Below are positions 58,913-64,000 of a DNA stretch of 64,000 nucleotides, piece by piece. How positions within the stretch are numbered: position 1 is the first letter of the stretch; every line of letters starts with the position of its first letter. Both the position numbers and the translations under genes were made by a program. The notes below the pieces were generated by a model. It was given only the letters and a program-made list of their open reading frames with translations, was not told the origin of the DNA and made no database searches. This DNA is from Anniella stebbinsi (Eukaryota; Chordata; Lepidosauria; Squamata; Anniellidae): the NCBI GenBank assembly GCA_029215795.1, contig JARDYH010000003.1:175162382-175226381 (forward strand), written 5' to 3'.

Positions 58913-59540
58913 TCCTCTCTTCTAACTATGCCCCTGAGCAGTGCCATTTCAACCATTTCTCTGTTTTGCCTTTTTTGGGGGATACCTCAAATTTGCCCTT
59001 GACTTGAATAGCCTTGATATCACACATTTTAAATGTTATGGAGGTTCTGCCTCCCCCTGTTCCCCTTTGCAGTCAGTAATAGATGTTCTAAAACCAGATG
59101 GTTTTTATAATTTTGAAAGAAAATATTCTATTTCCAATATTTTAATATCAGAATATTTCAATATTTTATTCTGAAATAAAGATGACATTTAACAATAGAT
59201 AAACTCTCTGGTTTGATTTCCCTCCTCAGTTATAACATTATTAAATGGTGTTCATCGTAGAGCAAATTATCATTTAAGGAAGCTAACTGGTTTCGTAAAA
59301 ATGATTATGATAACTAAAAATAATGTATTGTATCAAAAATTAATAAGATACTTTCAAAATCGTTTGAGGCTGGAATGGGTTAATTTGCTTATATTCAACT
59401 TTCATATGAAAGTAATCTTCCCCTCTAAATGAGGCAATAATTATGCCCATTCTTTTACAATTTTCTTTATCAGGAGCCTGTTCCAGCTTTTCACATGGTG
59501 ATGATTTCACATCATGACTCATCTAGGAAACTAATTCTGT

Positions 59541-59885
59541 GAGGCAGCCATAGTAGCTGCTGGGAGTCCCATCCAGGATCTCTGTGAGGCAATGACTTGA
59601 CCCATCTGCCTGGAGCACTCCAAGCAACCAGTGGCTATTGCAGAGTATCCGTGGGCACAAGCCTGCCTGATCCACTCTGGGAGAAGTTTGGCACAACAGC
59701 TTCCTGTCCCCAGTGCAGGAAAACTGTTCAGCAAAGGAACCTCAGGATGAATTGGCAGCTGGCTAACTTCGTCAAAATAGCCAAGAAATTCAGAGACCAG
59801 GGAATAGAAGGAAAGGAGAGAGTCTCTGAGAAATGCTAGGAAGTCCTGAAACTTTTCTGTAAGGATTCCCATGCTAGTGCTGCAG
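59541..59885 (+). pseudogene. TRIM-family RING/B-box exon pseudogene
   Basis: Decayed first exon of a TRIM E3 ubiquitin ligase of the RFP/TRIM7/TRIM27/TRIM39 type. In one frame: GSPIQDLCEAMT, a stop at 59598-59600, then PICLEHSKQPVAIAE. After a frameshift near 59690: WEKFGTTASCPQCRKTVQQR, NLRMNWQLANFVKIAKKFRD, a second stop at 59837-59839, then EVLKLFCKDSHA. These are the RING Cys pairs (PxCLE and CPQC), the RING-to-B-box linker and the start of the B-box (CEKHxExLKLFCKD in functional members). The middle RING Cys/His of CGHxFC is lost (YPWAQACL). No SPRY exon is seen. Function: none expected. A minus-strand open frame here is a shadow. Confidence 0.75.
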
Positions 59886-60272
59886 CTAAAGCTGGACTTT
59901 GGGGCTAAAGTCTAGAGCCCCACAATGGAGGGTGTTTGTGAAATGACCACCTAGAGAGAGGCAGGTGCAAAAGCAAACTCCATTTTATCCTTGCAGTCAA
60001 GATGGAGGTATGACTTTGGTGAGTTCAAAGTGCAAAACTGCACATGTTCAGATTATTATTATTTTTTCATCAGGGTTGATAAATGATTTTGTTGTTGATG
60101 ATGGTGTTTTTCTTTCAATCCCTTTCTGGAAATCATCATGAAGCAATTCAAAGGCATTCTGGTATCTGGACTTTAGTTGCAGAAAGCAAATGTAACTCTA
60201 GATCTAGACCCAGCAAATCTCAGACTCATCCTATCTCAGGATTATCAGTGTGTGAGATGGAGATACAATTAG

Positions 60273-60385
60273 CCGGTCCGCACAGTCAAAATAAGCCACC
60301 ATGACTTATTGAGATTGCGGCATGTGCTGAGCACGATTTCCATAGTCACCAAAATAATAGGCTTATTTTGATTATGCGAACCAGG
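60273..60385. mobile_element. Short MITE
   Basis: About 113 bp: CCGGTCCGCACAGTCAAAATAA at left and TTATTTTGATTATGCGAACC at right, imperfect inverted repeats of the CCTGGTTCGCA type. Confidence 0.5.
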
Positions 60386-60439
60386 TCAATGGATATAGCC
60401 AGGAATCCTGTGAGATTCAACCAGTTTTACGCTGTGCTA

Positions 60440-60650
60440 TGAGGTATTCTAGGATATTTTCTTAGACAATGAATTAACAACTCTTCCTGGGTGTGTAGCA
60501 AATCAATATGGTATTTATTCTGCTGTTATTGTTTCATTTGCACTATTTTTTACTTGTTAGATTTTATTGTAATCCCTTTATTTCTGTTGTAAACCGTCTT
60601 GGGAGCCATTGTGGAAAGGCAAGATTTAAATATATTAATAAATTAAAAAG
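60440..60650 (+). mobile_element. LINE/SINE 3' tail relic
   Basis: TTCTGTTGTAAACCGTCTTG, GGAGCCATTGTGGAAAGGCA and AAGATTTAAATATATTAATA form a GTAAACCGCC...GGATATAAAT-type retroposon 3' end. Confidence 0.45.
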
Positions 60651-61753
60651 ACCATAGTACAATATTTATTGTATATAGCTAGCATAGAAATATGATGCTT
60701 AAAATAATGGCAGATATATTAAACTTATGAATATTATTAACTTACATTCCTGAATGAAAAGCAAGTTGTATCACTACTTTGTCTTCAATTACAGATGTCA
60801 TCAAAGTCACCACATTGGCTTGTATCCTAACTTCCCTTTTCGTGAATGAAACAGAGTTCATGTTCATGGAAGGGGCCATTCAAGCATCTCCCCTCCCTCC
60901 AAACCCTTCTGTGCTCCCCCCAAATCTACCTGTTTGTAGACCCTTGGTAATGGTGTGCAATATGGTGTAGAATGCTGTAAAAATATTATGTATGTGGGGT
61001 GTATGTTAATAATCTTTTAAGAAAAACAAGGGGAAATGGGAAAAGATAGATAAATACAAAAGTGTAACCTCTGAGGTTGGATTACATGAAATCTAGGTAG
61101 TTAATTTGGAGAAAAATAAAACATCATTTTACACCAATCCTGTTTTATATTAAATTGATAACTTTTCCACAGTACTGCACTGTTATTAGAAATAATTGGA
61201 TGTGACACTAAATTTGTAAATCTTTAAAAAGTTCAGTCAGAATCCTTAAAATGAGGACTAAACAATTCGAACTTTAAAAGCTGTTTTTAATATCTCCACC
61301 CATTCATAATATTTAATTTTGTTTATGCAAAAACAAAACAAGCAAAAACCACAGCTTTGGACATAATAAGAATTACCACCAGCTAAAGTAGTTTGTCAGT
61401 GCACAATCAGTGGAAAGTACTTTTTCAGTAACACTTGAAGTTTCCAATATGCAAAATAACATACCTGTTCAGCTGAGTATATACTAACAATGAAAAATAT
61501 TAAATTTGGATGTGTATTTGATACAATTGGAGGAAGAAGCTTCTCGTGACTGCTTATTTTTGGGGGGGAAAGTTGGCAGGATTCATTCTTTAACATATAG
61601 ATATATTTTGCTGTCATAAATAGCCTGACATTTCAAAAAGAAAAAAAAGAAAGAAATGAAACTGTATCACTTTGCTGTAAGTGCAAAAAGAGCCATAAAC
61701 GTTAATTAACAATTGCATGAACATACGGACTCATCACAGTCCTTAACCTTTTT

Positions 61754-62993
61754 CTGTTATTTACTTACTTACTACATTTCCATACCGCCCAATAGCCAAA
61801 GCTCTCTGAGGAGTCCACAAAAATTAAAACCCAAAAATACATCAAGATAAAACATAATATAAAACCTTTACAAGTTTTAAACGGAATAAAATCCAAGTTT
61901 TTAAAAAAAGCAATAAAAGCCAGCAGCAGCCTAAAGGTCTAAACACACAATAACACATTTAAATAACAAACAATCACACAACACAAAAACACACAATAAC
62001 ATAACCCATAATAGTACACAACACACAATAACCCAAGATCATACACAACATATTTTAAAACAAAACTGAAGAACTAAATAGCCTGGGGGATAAAAAGTGC
62101 AGGTGCCAGATGAGCCTCTCTGGGAAGGACTTTCCACAGGCGGGGTGTCACAGGCCTTCTCCTTAGTAGCCAACCACCTTACCTCATTTGGTGCAGGGAC
62201 CTGAAGGAGGGTCTCTGAAGGTGATCTTAGCGTCCAGTCAGGTATATCTGGGAGGAGATGATCCTTCAGATAACCTGGACCCAAACTAGTTAAATGTTAA
62301 TACCATCACTTTTAATTGTGCTCAGAGACATTGGCGATCACAGGGCTCCTGCATAGGGATGTCAAGGAAATCTGCAATAGATTCAAATGAATTCAGATTT
62401 CTATGAATCCAACCTGTGGATTCTGCAGCAGACCAACTTTCCCCAAGTCAAACAAGATTCTGCAGACCATTTTTTTCAAAACTTGAGGGGGTGGGGGATT
62501 TGCACGAAATTCTCATACATCCTTTTAAAAAATCTGTTTCCATCAATGAATGGATAACAGAACAAAACATGCCTGACAATTCATGAAACAGACAGAATGA
62601 ATTTAATCAAATCTGTACATCCCTACTCTGGTGTTATCTGATCATATTGACCAGTCTCCGTTAACAATCTTGATGCCCTTTTATGGACCAGCTGAAGTTT
62701 CCAGACTGTTTTCAAAAGCAGGCCCACGTATAACACATTGCAGTAATCCAAACAAGAGATCACCAGTACTTTAATAACTGTAGTTTGATTATCTCTGTCC
62801 AGATAGGATTGTAGCTGGTATATCAGCTTACATTGATAAAAGGTTCTCATTGCCACTGAGGCCATCTGTGTCTTCAGTGACAATGGTATATCCAAGAACA
62901 CCCCAAACACGAATACGATCCTTTAGGAGAGTGCAACCCCTCCAGAACAGGTGAAACACTATTTAGACAGACAAATTAACCACTCACTAACAG
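61754..62993 (-). mobile_element. L2-like LINE, minus, interrupted by a MITE and cut by CR1
   Basis: The 3' end is at the left: ACTACATTTCCATACCGCCC and AATAGCCAAAGCTCTCTGAG at 61770-61810, then a 3' UTR, then LKDHLLPDIPDWTLRSPSET (about 62260). After the MITE at 62354-62625 it continues upstream with LVISCLDYCNVLYVGLLLKT, FYQCKLIYQLQ and GVFLDIPLSLK to 62993. Multiple stops. The CR1 at 62994 ends against it. Confidence 0.78.
62354..62625. mobile_element. Foldback MITE inside an L2-like LINE
   Basis: TAGGGATGTCAAGGAAATC at left and AAATCTGTACATCCCTA at right are inverted; the interior repeats GAATTCAGATTT and CAAATGAATTC motifs. It separates two pieces of a minus-strand L2-like LINE. Confidence 0.6.
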
Positions 62994-64000
62994 TAAGAAC
63001 ATAAGAAGTGCCATGCTGGATCAGACCGAGGGTCCATCTAGTCCAGCATTCTGTTCACACAGTGGCCAAGCAGCAGTCGGGCAGGGACCAACAAAGCAGG
63101 ACACAATGCAACAGCATCCTCCCACCCATGTTCCCCAGCAACTGGTGCATATAGGCTTACTGCCTCAGATACTGGAGGTAGCACATCGCCATTAGGACTA
63201 GCATCCATTGATAGACTTCTCCTCCAAGAATTTATCCAACCTGCTTTTAAAGCGATCCAGATTGGTGGCCATATGCTGTGTGAAGTACTTCCTTTTATTT
63301 ATCCCGAATCTCCCACCAATCAGCTTCATGGGATGACCCCAGGTTGTAGTATTTTGGAGAGGGAGAAAAATATCTTTCTATCCACATTCTCCACACCATG
63401 CATAATTTTGACACCTCTATCAGGTCTCCCCTTAGCCTCCTTTTTTCCAAGCTAAACAATCCCAGGGCAGATGCTCCAGCCCATTGATAATTTAGTTGCC
63501 CTTTTCTGCACTTTTCCCAGCCGTATAATATCTTTTTTCTAGGTGTGATGACCAGAACTGTACACAGAATTCTAAGTATGGTCGCACCATAGATTTGTAT
63601 AAAGGCATTATGATAATGGCAATTTTATTCTCAATTCCCTTTTCTAATAATGCCTAACATGGAGTTTTCCTTCTTTACAAGGGCTGCACACTGGGTTGAC
63701 ATTTTCATCGATCTGTCCACCACAACCCCAAGATCTCTTTCTTGTTTGGTCACCACCACCTCAGATCCCATAAAGTTATACTTGAAGTTGGTTTTTTTTG
63801 CCCCAATGTGCACCACCTTACACTTGCTTACATTGAATCACATCTGCCATTTGGATGCCCACTATCCCAGCTTGAAGAGATCCCTTTGGGGCTCCTCACA
63901 ATCCCATTTTGTTTTAACAACCTTAAATAATTTGGTGTCATCAGCAAACTTGGCCACTTCACTGCTCACTTCTAATTCCAGATCATTTATGAACATGTTG
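62994..64000 (-). mobile_element. CR1 LINE, minus, continues beyond the window
   Basis: The 3' end starts at AAGAACATAAGAAGTGCCAT; GGATCAGACCGAGGGTCCAT, GTTCACACAGTGGCCAAGCA and CGAATCTCCCACCAATCAGC are classical CR1 blocks. The minus-strand frame includes VVTKQERDLGVVVDRSMKMS, TQCAALVKKENSMLGIIRKG, the reverse transcriptase C-terminal region of CR1. Frames are interrupted. The 5' part lies past 64000. Confidence 0.9.

Noticed and set aside
53734..64000. Search for SOBP exon 1 to the right of PDSS2
   Set aside because: No frame resembling the SOBP N terminus was seen; the gene is expected beyond the window if synteny holds.

Overview
This window is vertebrate nuclear DNA, most likely from a squamate reptile (probably a lizard). 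The evidence is the repeat content: Sauria-type tRNA/BovB SINEs, a second tRNA-derived SINE, CR1 and L2-like LINEs, a full-length L1, an R4-clade fragment and many foldback MITEs. There are no bacterial operons, CRISPR arrays or viral genes. The only cellular coding sequence I can assign firmly is exon 1 of PDSS2 (decaprenyl diphosphate synthase subunit 2, coenzyme Q biosynthesis) at 52271-52560 on the minus strand, with a GT splice donor at 52269-52270. Everything from 1 to about 52.26 kb is therefore inferred to be PDSS2 intron 1. The sequence right of about 53.3 kb is upstream intergenic DNA. In human the divergent neighbour on that side is SOBP; no SOBP exon is recognised here.

Layout. 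1-28 kb is intronic, mostly unrecognised DNA with simple repeats, hAT-like MITEs, L2-like LINE fragments, a Vingi/I-like LINE 3' end (about 4.8-5.4 kb), an R4-type endonuclease fragment (17.1-17.7 kb) and one candidate unassigned exon (12642-12723, minus). 28.2-35.3 kb is a three-level nest: an L2-like LINE split by a solo LTR, itself split by a 5.6 kb L1 with a 16 bp target duplication. The L1 keeps an open ORF1 and an endonuclease with all expected catalytic residues, but its ORF2 is frameshifted and the YADD segment of the reverse transcriptase is missing. 35.3-44 kb holds more nested CR1, L2-like and hAT copies. 44-48.1 kb is structurally unusual. It holds a hAT MITE carrying a SINE, a roughly 170/335 bp higher-order tandem repeat, a pair of 387 bp inverted repeats at about 98 percent identity, and a short LINE flanked by 85 bp direct repeats. 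52.2-53.3 kb is the PDSS2 exon and a promoter-like segment. 53.3-64 kb carries another hAT foldback, a GC-rich element, a broken TRIM-type RING exon (59.5-59.9 kb), an L2-like LINE and a CR1 running off the right end.

I see no previously undescribed multi-gene system. The most unusual signals are structural: the nested insertions, the inverted repeat, the alternating tandem array, the 85 bp duplication and the unassigned candidate exon. All family assignments are from reading the sequence by eye; no alignment or database search was run.
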